DNA from: Deltaproteobacteria bacterium
GTDB lineage: Bacteria; Myxococcota; Myxococcia; Myxococcales; 40CM-4-68-19
Length of the DNA stretch: 54,404 nt
NCBI GenBank assembly: GCA_005879535.1
Contig: VBKI01000080.1
Coordinates: 1-54,404, forward strand
Reading direction: 5' to 3'
The notes beneath the pieces were generated by a model. That model had not been told where the DNA came from. It ran no database searches and saw only the letters and a program-made list of their open reading frames with translations. Shown here piece after piece: positions 25,266 through 34,139 of this stretch. Every line of letters starts with the position of its first letter. Position 1 is the stretch's first letter. The position numbers and the translations under genes were made by a program.

Positions 25266-27902
25266 GTGGCCGAGCCGGTTTCACATCTCCCCGCCGAGGC
25301 GTCGGCGCCGGTCACGCCGATGCTCCGCCAGTACCACGAGGCCAAGGCGCAGGCGCGCGATGCGCTCCTCTTCTTCCGCCTCGGCGATTTCTACGAGCTC
25401 TTCTACGACGACGCGCGCCTCGCGGCGCAATTGCTCGGTATCACTTTGACGTCCCGCGCCAAGGGAGAAGACCGGGTTCCCATGGCGGGAGTCCCGCATC
25501 ACGCGGCGCGCGGGTACATCGCCCGCCTCGTCGCCGCCGGGCACAAGGTGGCCATCTGCGATCAGATGGAGGTTCCCGGTCCCGGAAAGCAGCTGGTGCG
25601 GCGCGAGATCGTGCGGCTGGTCACGCCCGGCACCCTCGTCGACGAGGAGGCGCTCGACGCCCGCGAGCCGCTCTGGCTCGCTGCGGTCGCCGTCGCCGAG
25701 GAGAGCGCCGCGGTCGCGCTGCTGGAGGCCTCGACCGGCGAGCTGCGGGCGCTGCCGGTCGGAAGCGCGCAAGAGGCCCTCGACGAGCTGGCGCGCGTCC
25801 GTCCGCGCGAGGTGCTGGTCGGGGACGAGCGGCTCTCCGAGGCGGTGCGCCGCGCCAGTGGCGCCGTGCGGGTCGAGGCGCGCGCGTTCCGCGATGCGCA
25901 AGGCGCGGAGCAGTTGCTGAAGCGACACCTCGGCGTCGCCACCCTGGATGGCTTCGGCCTGAGGGATGCGCTCTGCATCGAGGCGGCGGCGGAGGCGTTG
26001 GCGTATCTGCAGGAGACGCAGCGCTCCGCGGCAAAGCACGTGGTCCGCGTCGCGGTCGAGCAGCCCGCGCGCCACCTCTGGATCGACCCGACCGCAGCGC
26101 AAAATCTGGAATTGTTCCATGGGCCCGACGGGCGCCGCGGCGGGACGCTGCTGTCGGTCGTCGATCGGACGCTGACGGCGGCGGGAGGAAGGCTGGTGGC
26201 GCGCTGGCTGGCGTCGCCGCTGCTCGATCTGGCGGAGATCCGTGCGCGCCAGGACGCCGTCGAGGAGCTGTCGCAGGCCGCCGTTCTGCGTGAGGAGATC
26301 GCGGAGCGGCTGCGCCGGGTGCTGGACGTGGAGCGCCTTCTCGGCCGTCTCGCCATGGGCCAGGGAACGCCGCGGGATCTCGCCGGCCTGCGCGGCTCCT
26401 TGCGCGAGATGCCCCCGCTCGCGGCCCGGCTCGAAGGGTGCGCCGCACCGCTGTTGCGCGAGCTCGGGGCCCCGTTGCGGGCGCCGGCCGCGCTGGCGGA
26501 GCTGCTCCAGCGCGCGCTGATCGACGAGGTGCCCGCGGGTCGCGAGCCCGGTTTCGTGCGTCCCGGCTTTCGGCCGGACCTCGACGATCTGACGGATCTG
26601 GCGCAAGGGGGTCGCGCCGCCATCGCGGCGATGGAGGCGGCGGAGAAGCAGCGCACGGGAATCCAGAGTCTCAAGGTCCGCTACAACCGGATCTTCGGGT
26701 TCTACATCGAGGTGACGAAGCCGAACTTGCACCTCGTCCCGCAAGACTACCAGCGGAAGTCGAGCACCGTGGGGGCCGAGCGATTCGTCACGCCCGCTCT
26801 CACCGATCACGAGGCGCGGGTGCTCTCCGCCGAGGAGCGCCGCAACGCGCTCGAGCAGCAGATCTTCGAGGAGCTGCGACAGTCGGTCCTCGGCCAGAGC
26901 GCCGGGCTGCGCGCGTGCGCCGCTGCCGCAGCGCAGGTGGATGCGCTGCTCTCTTTCGCGCGCGTCGCGGCCGACTCCGGCTGGGTGCGGCCGGTAGTGG
27001 ACGAGGGTGACTCGATCGCGATCGAGGGCGGGCGGCATCCGGTGGTCGAGCGCGCGCTCGCGCAATCCGGCGACGGCCCGTTCGTACCCAACGACGTCCA
27101 GCTCGATACCGAGCGCCGGCTGATCGTGCTGACCGGGCCGAACATGGCGGGCAAGAGCACCGCCATGCGGCAGGTGGCGCTCATCGCCGTGCTCGCGCAG
27201 ACAGGCTCGTTCGTCCCGGCGTCGCGGGCGCGGATCGGGATCGTCGATCGGCTCTTTACCCGCGTCGGAGCGGCCGACGATCTCGCGCGCGGGCAGAGCA
27301 CGTTCATGGTCGAGATGGCGGAATGCGCCCGCATCCTCAACCAGGCCACGCCGCGCTCGCTGCTCATCCTCGACGAGGTGGGCCGCGGGACCAGCACCTT
27401 CGACGGGCTGGCGCTGGCGTGGGCCATCGCGGAGCACCTGCACGACCAGGTCGGTGCGCGGACCCTGTTCGCAACGCACTACCACGAGCTCTGCGACCTC
27501 GCCCGGGAGAGGCCGCGGACGGTGAACCTCACCATGGCCGTCACCGAGGTCGACGGGCGCGTCGTGTTCCTGCGAAAGATCCTCGCAGGGGCCGCCTCGC
27601 GCAGCTATGGCATCCAGGTGGCGAAGCTGGCCGGACTCCCCGACTCCGTCCTGCGGCGAGCACGGGAGATCCTCGCGAACCTCGAGGCGCAGGAGCTCGA
27701 CGAGGCGGGGCGGCCCGCGCTCGCGGCGGGACGGGGCAAGCGGCGGAAGCAGCTGGGACTGTTCGAAGCGGCGCCAGCCGAGCCGGCTCCGCCGCCGCCG
27801 GTGCCTGCGCTGGAAGGAGCGTTGCGCGCGCTCGATCTGTCGCGAACGACGCCGATGGACGCGCTCGTCTGGCTCCACGAACAGCAGAAGAAGCTGCGCT
27901 GA
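25266..27902 (+). CDS. mutS: DNA mismatch repair ATPase MutS
   Basis: Mismatch-recognition protein. 878 aa from GTG 25266, close to the 853 of E. coli. Mismatch-probing F42-Y-E44 in GDFYELFYDD, domain II connector, lever/clamp about 270-560, Walker A GPNMAGKST (624-632), Walker B with D703-E704 in LLILDEVGRGTSTFDG, and ATHYHEL. The C-terminus ends in LGLFEAAPAEP, a proline-rich stretch, and a helix MDALVWLHEQQKKL like the MutS tetramerisation tail. GTG 25266 is chosen because family members start 10-20 residues before MLRQYHEAK; no clear ribosome site. No mutL nearby. Confidence 0.97.
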   Translation: MAEPVSHLPAEASAPVTPMLRQYHEAKAQARDALLFFRLGDFYELFYDDARLAAQLLGITLTSRAKGEDRVPMAGVPHHAARGYIARLVAAGHKVAICDQMEVPGPGKQLVRREIVRLVTPGTLVDEEALDAREPLWLAAVAVAEESAAVALLEASTGELRALPVGSAQEALDELARVRPREVLVGDERLSEAVRRASGAVRVEARAFRDAQGAEQLLKRHLGVATLDGFGLRDALCIEAAAEALAYLQETQRSAAKHVVRVAVEQPARHLWIDPTAAQNLELFHGPDGRRGGTLLSVVDRTLTAAGGRLVARWLASPLLDLAEIRARQDAVEELSQAAVLREEIAERLRRVLDVERLLGRLAMGQGTPRDLAGLRGSLREMPPLAARLEGCAAPLLRELGAPLRAPAALAELLQRALIDEVPAGREPGFVRPGFRPDLDDLTDLAQGGRAAIAAMEAAEKQRTGIQSLKVRYNRIFGFYIEVTKPNLHLVPQDYQRKSSTVGAERFVTPALTDHEARVLSAEERRNALEQQIFEELRQSVLGQSAGLRACAAAAAQVDALLSFARVAADSGWVRPVVDEGDSIAIEGGRHPVVERALAQSGDGPFVPNDVQLDTERRLIVLTGPNMAGKSTAMRQVALIAVLAQTGSFVPASRARIGIVDRLFTRVGAADDLARGQSTFMVEMAECARILNQATPRSLLILDEVGRGTSTFDGLALAWAIAEHLHDQVGARTLFATHYHELCDLARERPRTVNLTMAVTEVDGRVVFLRKILAGAASRSYGIQVAKLAGLPDSVLRRAREILANLEAQELDEAGRPALAAGRGKRRKQLGLFEAAPAEPAPPPPVPALEGALRALDLSRTTPMDALVWLHEQQKKLR

Positions 27903-28017
27903 CGGACGGCGCTGCGGTTCCGCTACAAATCGCCGAAAACAAGGCCGTTTTTAGCGTGGCACTGAACGGATTGTCAGACCCCCTCCTTAGGCTTTGCGCA
28001 TGGATGGAGGAGGAGTC

Positions 28018-28290
28018 ATGACGGCGGACTCGAAGAAGATCTGGCGGTGCCCCTCGTGCAACCGCCTTCTCGTGGAGAAGACCGTGGACTACGCGAAGGC
28101 GCGCCACGCGGAGATGCTGGCGCGCACGCGCGGGGCGTCCCTGGAATTCGTGCGCGAGGCAACCTGGCCCGCATACCTGGCCTCGCTGAGGCGCTGCCGC
28201 TGCGGGAGCCGGCAGCGGCTCAAGGCCGTTCCGGAAACCGCGGGCCGCGGCCAGCTCGACCTGCAGGTCGACGCGGTGGTGCTGCAATGA
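28018..28290 (+). CDS. Small zinc-ribbon-like protein (90 aa)
   Basis: A strong ribosome site, GGAGGAGGAG at 28005-28014, precedes ATG 28018. CPSC near residue 12 and RRCRCGSRQRL near residue 60 form a probable four-Cys zinc site around a helical insert (DYAKARHAEMLARTRGASL). Function unknown. Its stop overlaps the ATG of the next tiny gene (ATGA), so the two form a coupled pair. Confidence 0.68.
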   Translation: MTADSKKIWRCPSCNRLLVEKTVDYAKARHAEMLARTRGASLEFVREATWPAYLASLRRCRCGSRQRLKAVPETAGRGQLDLQVDAVVLQ

Positions 28291-28430
28291 GCGCGCTCGT
28301 GTTCATCGCGGCTATTGCGCTCCTGGCCTGGTCGGTCGCGCGGGAGGCGGCGCGCAGGCGACGGTGGCGGGAGGCGGAGCGGCTCTCGCGCTGTCTGTTC
28401 GCAGCGGCGGGCATGCGCAGGTATCGGTGA
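28287..28430 (+). CDS. Micro-membrane protein (47 aa)
   Basis: ATG 28287 overlaps the TGA of the zinc-ribbon gene. The protein begins with one transmembrane helix (MSALVFIAAIALLAWSVA) followed by a strongly basic tail (REAARRRRWREAERLSR), which predicts a cytosolic C-terminus. No family recognised. The coupled start and the clean membrane/basic design support it as a real gene despite its size. Confidence 0.6.
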   Translation: MSALVFIAAIALLAWSVAREAARRRRWREAERLSRCLFAAAGMRRYR

Positions 28431-28489
28431 GCGTACGGTGGGGTGGGAGCAAAAATTGACGGATCGATCGCCTGTGCCAGCGTGCGGGC

Positions 28490-29995
28490 GTGCGCGCGCT
28501 CCTCCTCGCCGGCGTTCTTGCCGTCCTCCCAGACGCGGCCAGAGCCATTCCGGCGGGCGCGGTGCAGGCGCGCAAGCTGGAGGCGGGAAAAAGCGCGCTC
28601 GAGAGACTCAGGGCCGACCCGCGGCGGCGGCGCTACCGCGAGGGATGGGAGGCGGTGCTGCGAACGCTCGACGCGTCGGTGAAGGTGGCGCCGCGGGGAC
28701 CCCGAGCTGCAGAAGCGGCCCTCTTGGCGGGGCGCGCACGGGCCGAGCTGTGGGAAGTCTCGCGATCGCGTCGCGACGCCCGCGCCGCGATCTCCGCGCT
28801 GCGGAAGGTGGACGGGGATTATGCCGGTCCCCCGGGAGCGGAGGCGCTTGCGCTCGCCAGTCGCGTTGCGACCGGCGCGGACGAAACGAAGGAACGGGCC
28901 GAGATTGCGATGCGGATTGCCGCACGGTCCCTGCACCGCGAGGGTCCGGAGCACTCTCCGCCTCCAGCGACGGAGTCGCACGACGATGCGGGCAACGAAG
29001 GCGACGCGGAGGTGGATGCCCAGGCCTCGAAGGCCGTCGAACAGATTGTCGAGGACGCCAAGGCTCGCGCGACCGTCCGCTCCGGCGATGAGAGCGGCGA
29101 GGAAGAAGAGGAAACGGAAGACGGGCCACCGGAGCCGGAGGCGCCGGCCGACCCACCGATGCGCTCGACCCCCCTCGTCCGCGCGGTGAAGAGCGCGGTT
29201 GCCGCGCTGACCGAGCCCGAAGATGCTCCGGCCCGTGCGGCGAAGGCCCGGGAGATGCGCTCGGTTGCGCTCGGGTCGGGAACGTCCCTGGCGGCACAGC
29301 TCGGCCTCAAGGTCCGACGCGTGGTCGTCGACGCAGGCCATGGCGGCCGCGACACCGGGGCCATCGGGGCGCGGGGCGTCCGCGAGAAGGACCTCGCGCT
29401 GGCGATTGCGAAGAAGGTCGCGGCGCGGCTCAAGGCGCTCGGTTTCCAGGTGGTGATGACGCGCACCAGGGACGTCTTCGTCTCTCTCGACGATCGGACG
29501 CGCATCGCCAACGAGGCTCGCGCCGACCTCTTCGTGTCCATCCACTGCAACGCCGCCCGGCGGCGCAGGCTGGAGGGAGTGGAGACCTGGACGTTGAACG
29601 TGGCCAGCAACCGCTACGCGGCGCGGCTCGCGGCATTCGAGAACGCCGAGGCGGATCGCACGGTGAGCGATCTCCGTCTGATCCTCGCGGACCTGGCGAC
29701 CAAGGCAAACGCGAGCGATGCGCGCGACCTGGCGCAGTCGGTGCAGTCGTCGCTGGTGCGGACGCTGCGCAGCCGCGTCGGCCCGGTGCGCGACCACGGC
29801 GTGAAGCAGGCGCTGTTCTACGTGCTCCTCGGAACGCGGATGCCGTCCATCCTCGTGGAGACCGGATTCATTTCCAATCCGGCGGAGGAGGTCCGGCTGA
29901 AGAGCGGGCGGTTCCAGGACGGCACGGCAGAGGCCATCGCCCGCGGGGTCAAGGACTTCGTCGACTCACGCCGCCGCCTCGCCCGCGCCCCGTAG
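28490..29995 (+). CDS. N-acetylmuramoyl-L-alanine amidase (Amidase_3)
   Basis: Periplasmic zinc amidase that cuts the MurNAc-L-Ala bond, used in cell separation. 501 aa from GTG 28490, with signal peptide (VRALLLAGVLAVLPDAARA). Residues about 25-150 are a helical TPR-like region, about 160-230 acidic and disordered (DESGEEEEETEDGPPEPEAP). The catalytic domain is about 275-492: H284 in DAGHGGRDTGA, VREKDL, H352 in SIHCNA, E457 in VETGFISN. No SPOR or LysM targeting domain is seen; the TPR-like region may target it instead. Confidence 0.94.
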   Translation: MRALLLAGVLAVLPDAARAIPAGAVQARKLEAGKSALERLRADPRRRRYREGWEAVLRTLDASVKVAPRGPRAAEAALLAGRARAELWEVSRSRRDARAAISALRKVDGDYAGPPGAEALALASRVATGADETKERAEIAMRIAARSLHREGPEHSPPPATESHDDAGNEGDAEVDAQASKAVEQIVEDAKARATVRSGDESGEEEEETEDGPPEPEAPADPPMRSTPLVRAVKSAVAALTEPEDAPARAAKAREMRSVALGSGTSLAAQLGLKVRRVVVDAGHGGRDTGAIGARGVREKDLALAIAKKVAARLKALGFQVVMTRTRDVFVSLDDRTRIANEARADLFVSIHCNAARRRRLEGVETWTLNVASNRYAARLAAFENAEADRTVSDLRLILADLATKANASDARDLAQSVQSSLVRTLRSRVGPVRDHGVKQALFYVLLGTRMPSILVETGFISNPAEEVRLKSGRFQDGTAEAIARGVKDFVDSRRRLARAP

Positions 29996-30004
29996 TCTGC
30001 GCCG

Positions 30005-30199
30005 ATGCCCGAAAACGATCCGAAACCTGCGCCCGCGAAAGACCCGAAGCCAAAGGAACCAAAACGTCGGGATCCGCCGTCGAAGGAACCGCCGCGTCGG
30101 GAGCCACCGCCAAGTGCGCCTCCGCAGGGCGATCCTCCGATGCGTGCGCCCGTCCCCAAAAAACAACTTGGCGTGCTTGGCGGTCGATCCGAAGACTGA
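30005..30199 (+). CDS. Proline/lysine-rich small disordered protein (64 aa)
   Basis: Begins MPENDPKPAPAKDPKPK and has almost only Pro, Lys, Arg, Glu, Asp and Ala, with repeated [KR]-[DE]-P-P. No fold or family recognised. Short proline-rich proteins of this kind are common in myxobacteria, but no ribosome site is obvious, so it could be non-coding. It sits between the amidase and glnD genes. Confidence 0.45.
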   Translation: MPENDPKPAPAKDPKPKEPKRRDPPSKEPPRREPPPSAPPQGDPPMRAPVPKKQLGVLGGRSED

Positions 30200-30217
30200 T
30201 CCGTCTGCCATCTTGTT

Positions 30218-32896
30218 ATGTTGCGGGGCATGGCCAATGAGGTGGCGGTCGCGCGGGCCAAGGCGAGGATGGCGGAAGGTCGCGAGCAGATCCTGGCGCG
30301 CCACCGAGCCGGAGCGGGCGGACAGGAGGTGGTCCGCGCCAGCTCCGCGCTCACCGACGAAGTCATCTCGGAGCTGTTCCGCGCCATCCTCGCGCAGATC
30401 TCCCGTCCCGACTCCGTACCTCTCTCGCTGGTCGCGACCGGTGGCTACGGCCGACGCGAGCTCGCTCCGCGCTCGGACATCGACCTCCTTGCGCTGCTCC
30501 CGGGCGAACGCGATCCCGGCCGCGCGCGGGCGAACTCGGTCGCCGAGCAACTCCACCGCGCCCTCTGGGACATCGGGCTCGAGGCCGGCTACGCGGCGCG
30601 CACGCTGGAGCAGTGCGTCCAGCTCGCGCGCGAGGACCACACCATCCGGACCGCGCTGCTCGACGGCCGGTTGGTCGCCGGCGACGCGCAGCTCTTCAAA
30701 GGCCTCGAGCGCGCCACCGTCACCGAGCTCGAGCAGCGCCGCGTGGAGGAGTTCATCGGCGACAAGCTGGAGGAGTTCAACGAGCGGCGCCGCCGCTACG
30801 GCGGATCGGTCTGGCTGCTCGAACCGCACCTGAAGCAGGGGAAGGGCGGCCTGCGCGATCTCCAGGCCGCTCTCTGGATCGCACGCGTGCGGCACAAGGT
30901 CGCCGGACTGGGCGAGGCAGGGGAGCGCGGCCTGTTGCCGCATCGGGAGGTCACCGCCGCGCGCGCCGCCCGCGACCTGCTCTGGCGCCTGCGCAACGAG
31001 CTCCATTACGCGACCGGGCGCCGCGACGACCGCCTGACGTTCGACAACCAGCGGCGGCTGGCGCAGGCGCTCGGGTACGGCGACGATCCCGGCGGCGAGC
31101 TGGGCGTCGAGAAGCTGATGCGCGACACGTACATCGCGCTGCAGGAGATCGCCCGCGCCTCCGACGCGCTGATCAATCGCTGCGCCATCGAGGATGCACC
31201 GCGCAGCCTGCTCAAGCGCGTGCCGCGCCCCAAGCCGATCGATGACGCCTTCAAGGTCTGGAACGGCCGCATCACCGTCAACGACAAGGAAGTCTTTGCC
31301 CGCCGTCCCGCGGACATGGTCCGGCTCTACGCGGTCGCCGAGACCTGGGCGCTGCCGGTGTACAGCTACGCGCGCGATCTGCTGGTGCAGGAGCTGCAGC
31401 GCATCGGTCCTCAGCTCGCCACCGACCGCGAGGCGCACTTCGAGCTCTGGCAACTTCTCGTTCGCGACGGCGGTGACGGCAGCGCCCTGGTCCCCTTGCA
31501 CGAGTTGGGGGTCCTGGGCGCGCTCTTCCCCGAGATCGCCAGGCTGCGCGCCCGCGCGCAGCACAGCCTCTACCATGTCTACACCGTCGACACGCACACC
31601 GTGTTCGCGCTGGCGCACATGATGCGGCTCCGCTCCGGCGCGCTGGCGGACGCCGAGCCGGAGCTGACCCGCGTCGCGCGCGCGCAGCAGCGTCCGCTGG
31701 CGCTCATGCTCGGGCTGCTGTTCCACGATCTCGGCAAGGGGATGGGACCGGATCACTCGGCCCGCGGCGCGGAGCTGGTCCGCGGATACGCGCAGCGGAT
31801 CGGCCTCGATCCCGCCGATGCCCGCGACGTCGAGTGGCTTGTGCTCGCGCACCTGCGCATGAGCCATCTCTCGCAACGTCGCGACCTCGAGGACGCCGCC
31901 CTGATCGAGGCGTTCGGCCGCGAAGTGGAGACGGCGGAACGACTGGCGATGCTCTATCTGCTCACCTACGCGGACATGGCTTGCGTGTCGCCCGAGAACT
32001 GGACGCGCTGGAAGGCGAATCTGTTGCGAACGCTCTACGAGAAGACGCACGCCACCATGCTCGCCGAGGGTCTCGGCGCGCCGGAGCACGCCCAGTCGAT
32101 CGAGGCACGGCGGCAGAGGCTCGCCGACCGGCTCGCACCACTGGCAGGCGAGCAGGCCTCGCTCGCGCTCGAGTTCGCACGGGAGCTGCCGGAGCGGTAT
32201 CTCGCGACTGCGCTTCCCGAGACGGCCGCGCGCCATCTCCGGCTGTGGACCAACGCGCGCAAGGCCGGATTTGCCGGAGAGCTGCACCGATCGGCGGTCG
32301 GCGAAGCCGACCTGACGCTGCTCGCGACCGATCGCCCAGGTCTGCTTGCTCTCTTCACCGCGGCCCTCGCGGCGAACGGCATCGACATCCTCGGAGCCGA
32401 GGTGAACTCGCTCGCAGGCGGGATCGCGCTCGACACGTTCGTCGTCCGCGAGGCCGGTGGCGGCGCCCCATCGCCGGCGCGCTGGGAAGCGGCGCGCAAC
32501 GATCTGCTGCGGCTCCTCTCGGGCGCCGACGATCCGCATCGACTGGTGCAGAAGCGGCTACGGCGCGCGACGTGGGCGAGCTCGGCGGCGCCTTCGGTCC
32601 AAACGAAGGTCCGCGTCGACGACGTGAGCAGCGATGCGATGACCATCCTCGACGTGCTCACGCAGGACCGTCCTGGCCTTTTGCACACGATTGCCGATGC
32701 TTTACACAGGGCAGGCGTGAGCATCGAAGTCGCTCGAATCGCCACGGAAGGGAACCGCGCTACCGATGCCTTCTACCTGCGTGACCTCGCCGGCCGGCTT
32801 GGAAAGGCCAGCGGCAAAATTATGGACGCATCGCGGCGGGAGGCCGTCGTAGAAGCCGTCCAGACGGCGATCGCTTCCCTCGCGGGAGGGGGCTGA
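30218..32896 (+). CDS. glnD: PII uridylyltransferase/uridylyl-removing enzyme GlnD
   Basis: Bifunctional enzyme that adds or removes UMP on PII proteins according to glutamine level. 892 aa, matching the 890 of E. coli. N-terminal nucleotidyltransferase with GGYGRRELAPRSDIDLLAL (from residue 75; D-x-D ligands), GlnD helical part, HD phosphohydrolase with H503-D504 in FHDLGKGMGPDHSARG, and two C-terminal ACT domains (about 700-780, LLATDRPGLLALFTAAL; about 805-885, LDVLTQDRPGLLHTIADAL) that sense glutamine. Start could also be ATG 30230. No glnB or glnK is in the window. Confidence 0.97.
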   Translation: MLRGMANEVAVARAKARMAEGREQILARHRAGAGGQEVVRASSALTDEVISELFRAILAQISRPDSVPLSLVATGGYGRRELAPRSDIDLLALLPGERDPGRARANSVAEQLHRALWDIGLEAGYAARTLEQCVQLAREDHTIRTALLDGRLVAGDAQLFKGLERATVTELEQRRVEEFIGDKLEEFNERRRRYGGSVWLLEPHLKQGKGGLRDLQAALWIARVRHKVAGLGEAGERGLLPHREVTAARAARDLLWRLRNELHYATGRRDDRLTFDNQRRLAQALGYGDDPGGELGVEKLMRDTYIALQEIARASDALINRCAIEDAPRSLLKRVPRPKPIDDAFKVWNGRITVNDKEVFARRPADMVRLYAVAETWALPVYSYARDLLVQELQRIGPQLATDREAHFELWQLLVRDGGDGSALVPLHELGVLGALFPEIARLRARAQHSLYHVYTVDTHTVFALAHMMRLRSGALADAEPELTRVARAQQRPLALMLGLLFHDLGKGMGPDHSARGAELVRGYAQRIGLDPADARDVEWLVLAHLRMSHLSQRRDLEDAALIEAFGREVETAERLAMLYLLTYADMACVSPENWTRWKANLLRTLYEKTHATMLAEGLGAPEHAQSIEARRQRLADRLAPLAGEQASLALEFARELPERYLATALPETAARHLRLWTNARKAGFAGELHRSAVGEADLTLLATDRPGLLALFTAALAANGIDILGAEVNSLAGGIALDTFVVREAGGGAPSPARWEAARNDLLRLLSGADDPHRLVQKRLRRATWASSAAPSVQTKVRVDDVSSDAMTILDVLTQDRPGLLHTIADALHRAGVSIEVARIATEGNRATDAFYLRDLAGRLGKASGKIMDASRREAVVEAVQTAIASLAGGG

Positions 32897-33012
32897 GCCA
32901 TTTCCCCAGCGGTCCCGGACGGTTGGCAGCTTGCGGGGCTGCGCTCGCCGACCTAGCTTCCGTTCGTCAATGTGAGGTGCACGACATCCAACGTGCGCAA
33001 AGGTAGGTGCAA

Positions 33013-33348
33013 GTGGCAGGTCGGTTGCAGAGCAAGTCGCGTGGGGCGGGACGACGGAAGGATGGCAATCGGACGGGCAAGCGGCCGGCATCCAAATTGA
33101 AAATGCCGCGACGCCAGGGGGGGATGACCGTCCGCGAGGCGGGACGGCTGGGGGGCCTGATCGGCGGCCGGAAGGGTGGCCTGACCGTGAAGGCCGAGCG
33201 GGGGATCGAGTTCTACCAGGAGATCGGAAAGCTCGGCGGGCAGCGCGTGCGCGATTTGATCGCGGCGGGGCGCAAAGCCGAGCGGGGTCCTCGCCGGGGG
33301 TCGGCGCGGCGCGGACATAACCAGTTTGCTCCGGAACGGGGCGTGTGA
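33013..33348 (+). CDS. KGG-repeat stress protein, copy A
   Basis: 111 aa basic protein carrying the KGG motif of stress-induced bacterial acidophilic repeats. The first 30 residues are Arg/Lys/Gly-rich and unique to this copy. The repeat part is MTVREAGRLGGLIGGRKGG, then VKAERGIEFYQEIGKLGG and RVRDLIAAGRK. GTG 33013 is chosen because AGGTAGG lies 5 bases upstream; ATG 33103 would leave only the repeat domain. First of four tandem relatives. KGG proteins are tied to stress and desiccation in other bacteria; biochemical role unknown. Confidence 0.75.
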   Translation: MAGRLQSKSRGAGRRKDGNRTGKRPASKLKMPRRQGGMTVREAGRLGGLIGGRKGGLTVKAERGIEFYQEIGKLGGQRVRDLIAAGRKAERGPRRGSARRGHNQFAPERGV

Positions 33349-33359
33349 GGGGGGCGGGA

Positions 33360-33788
33360 ATGGCTGATGAGAGCACGGGCAAGAAGAAGGGCTCGATGAG
33401 CGTATCGGAGGCGGGCCGCAAGGGAGGCCAGACGGTGCGCGACAAATACGGGCATTCCTTCTATGAGGAGATTGGCCGCAAGGGCGGAGAAACGGTGAAG
33501 GCGGAGCGCGGCCGGGCCTTCTACGAGCAGATCGGCAAGAAGGGCGGCGACACGGTCAAGGCCGAGCGGGGGGCCGGCTTCTACGAGCAGATTGGCAAGA
33601 AGGGCGGCGAGGCGGTGAAGGCAGAGCGCGGCACGCCCTTCTACGAGGAGATCGGCAAGAAGGGCGGGCATCGCGTCCGGACGCTGATCGAGGAGGGCAA
33701 GAAGGCGGCAAGCGAGAGCGCCAGGTCCTCCGAGGACAAGACGCCGGCGCCGGGCGGCGAGGTCGTGCCGGAGCCCGCGCAGGAGTAG
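33360..33788 (+). CDS. KGG-repeat stress protein, copy B
   Basis: 142 aa, the longest of the four. After MSVSEAGRKGGQTVRDKYG, four near-identical units of about 19 residues follow, each FYE[EQ]IG[RK]KGG-x-x-V[KR]-x-x-x-G, ending HRVRTLIEEGKK; the C-terminus is acidic and disordered (PAPGGEVVPEPAQE). ATG 33360 follows a purine-rich GAGGGGGGCGGG and is better than the upstream start at 33345. The DNA repeats (33445-33675) are also near-identical, so copy number may vary by recombination. Confidence 0.85.
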   Translation: MADESTGKKKGSMSVSEAGRKGGQTVRDKYGHSFYEEIGRKGGETVKAERGRAFYEQIGKKGGDTVKAERGAGFYEQIGKKGGEAVKAERGTPFYEEIGKKGGHRVRTLIEEGKKAASESARSSEDKTPAPGGEVVPEPAQE

Positions 33789-33808
33789 CTGCGGGAAAGG
33801 AACGTTAG

Positions 33809-34066
33809 ATGATCAAGACCCGCGGCAATGGAAAAGGCGGCATGACGGTCTCCGAAGCCGGCAGGAAAGGCGGCGAGCGCGTCCGCGACGAGCGGGGCGT
33901 CGAGTTCTACCAGGAGATCGGCCGCAAGGGTGGTGAGCTCGGGGGGAGAAAGGGCGGTGAGGCCGTCCGCGACAAGTACGGTCCCTCGTTCTACGAGGAG
34001 ATCGGCCGCAAGGGCGGCCAGAAGGTCCGCGAGCTCATCGAGCAGGGCAAGAAGCGCATCCTCTGA
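33809..34066 (+). CDS. KGG-repeat stress protein, copy C
   Basis: 85 aa. MTVSEAGRKGGERVRDERG, two FYQEIGRKGG / FYEEIGRKGG units separated by an extra ELGGRKGGEAVRDKYG, ending QKVRELIEQGKKRIL. Ribosome site GGGAAAGG precedes ATG 33809. A perfect 13-bp hairpin spans its stop codon. Ends shorter and more basic than copy B, without the acidic tail. Confidence 0.83.
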   Translation: MIKTRGNGKGGMTVSEAGRKGGERVRDERGVEFYQEIGRKGGELGGRKGGEAVRDKYGPSFYEEIGRKGGQKVRELIEQGKKRIL

Positions 34067-34077
34067 TGCGCTTCTTG
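34048..34077 (+). terminator. Perfect 13-bp hairpin across the stop codon of KGG copy C
   Basis: CAAGAAGCGCATC (34048-34060), loop CTCT, GATGCGCTTCTTG (34065-34077). All 13 pairs match. The TGA stop (34064-34066) lies at the loop edge. No T-tract follows (GAAAACC), so it may be an mRNA-processing or attenuation element separating copies C and D rather than a full terminator. Confidence 0.55.
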
Positions 34078-34139
34078 AAAACCGAAGGGGCCGAAGGGGG
34101 ACGGGAGGGGGGTTCCTTCCAACCACCGGAGGCAGGGAA

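Noticed and set aside
25281-27878. An 865-codon frame antisense to mutS
   Set aside because: Low-complexity His/Arg/Leu shadow of GC-rich coding DNA; MutS motifs are intact on the other strand.
29966-32539. An 857-codon frame antisense to glnD
   Set aside because: Shadow of glnD; no recognisable fold and no start signal.
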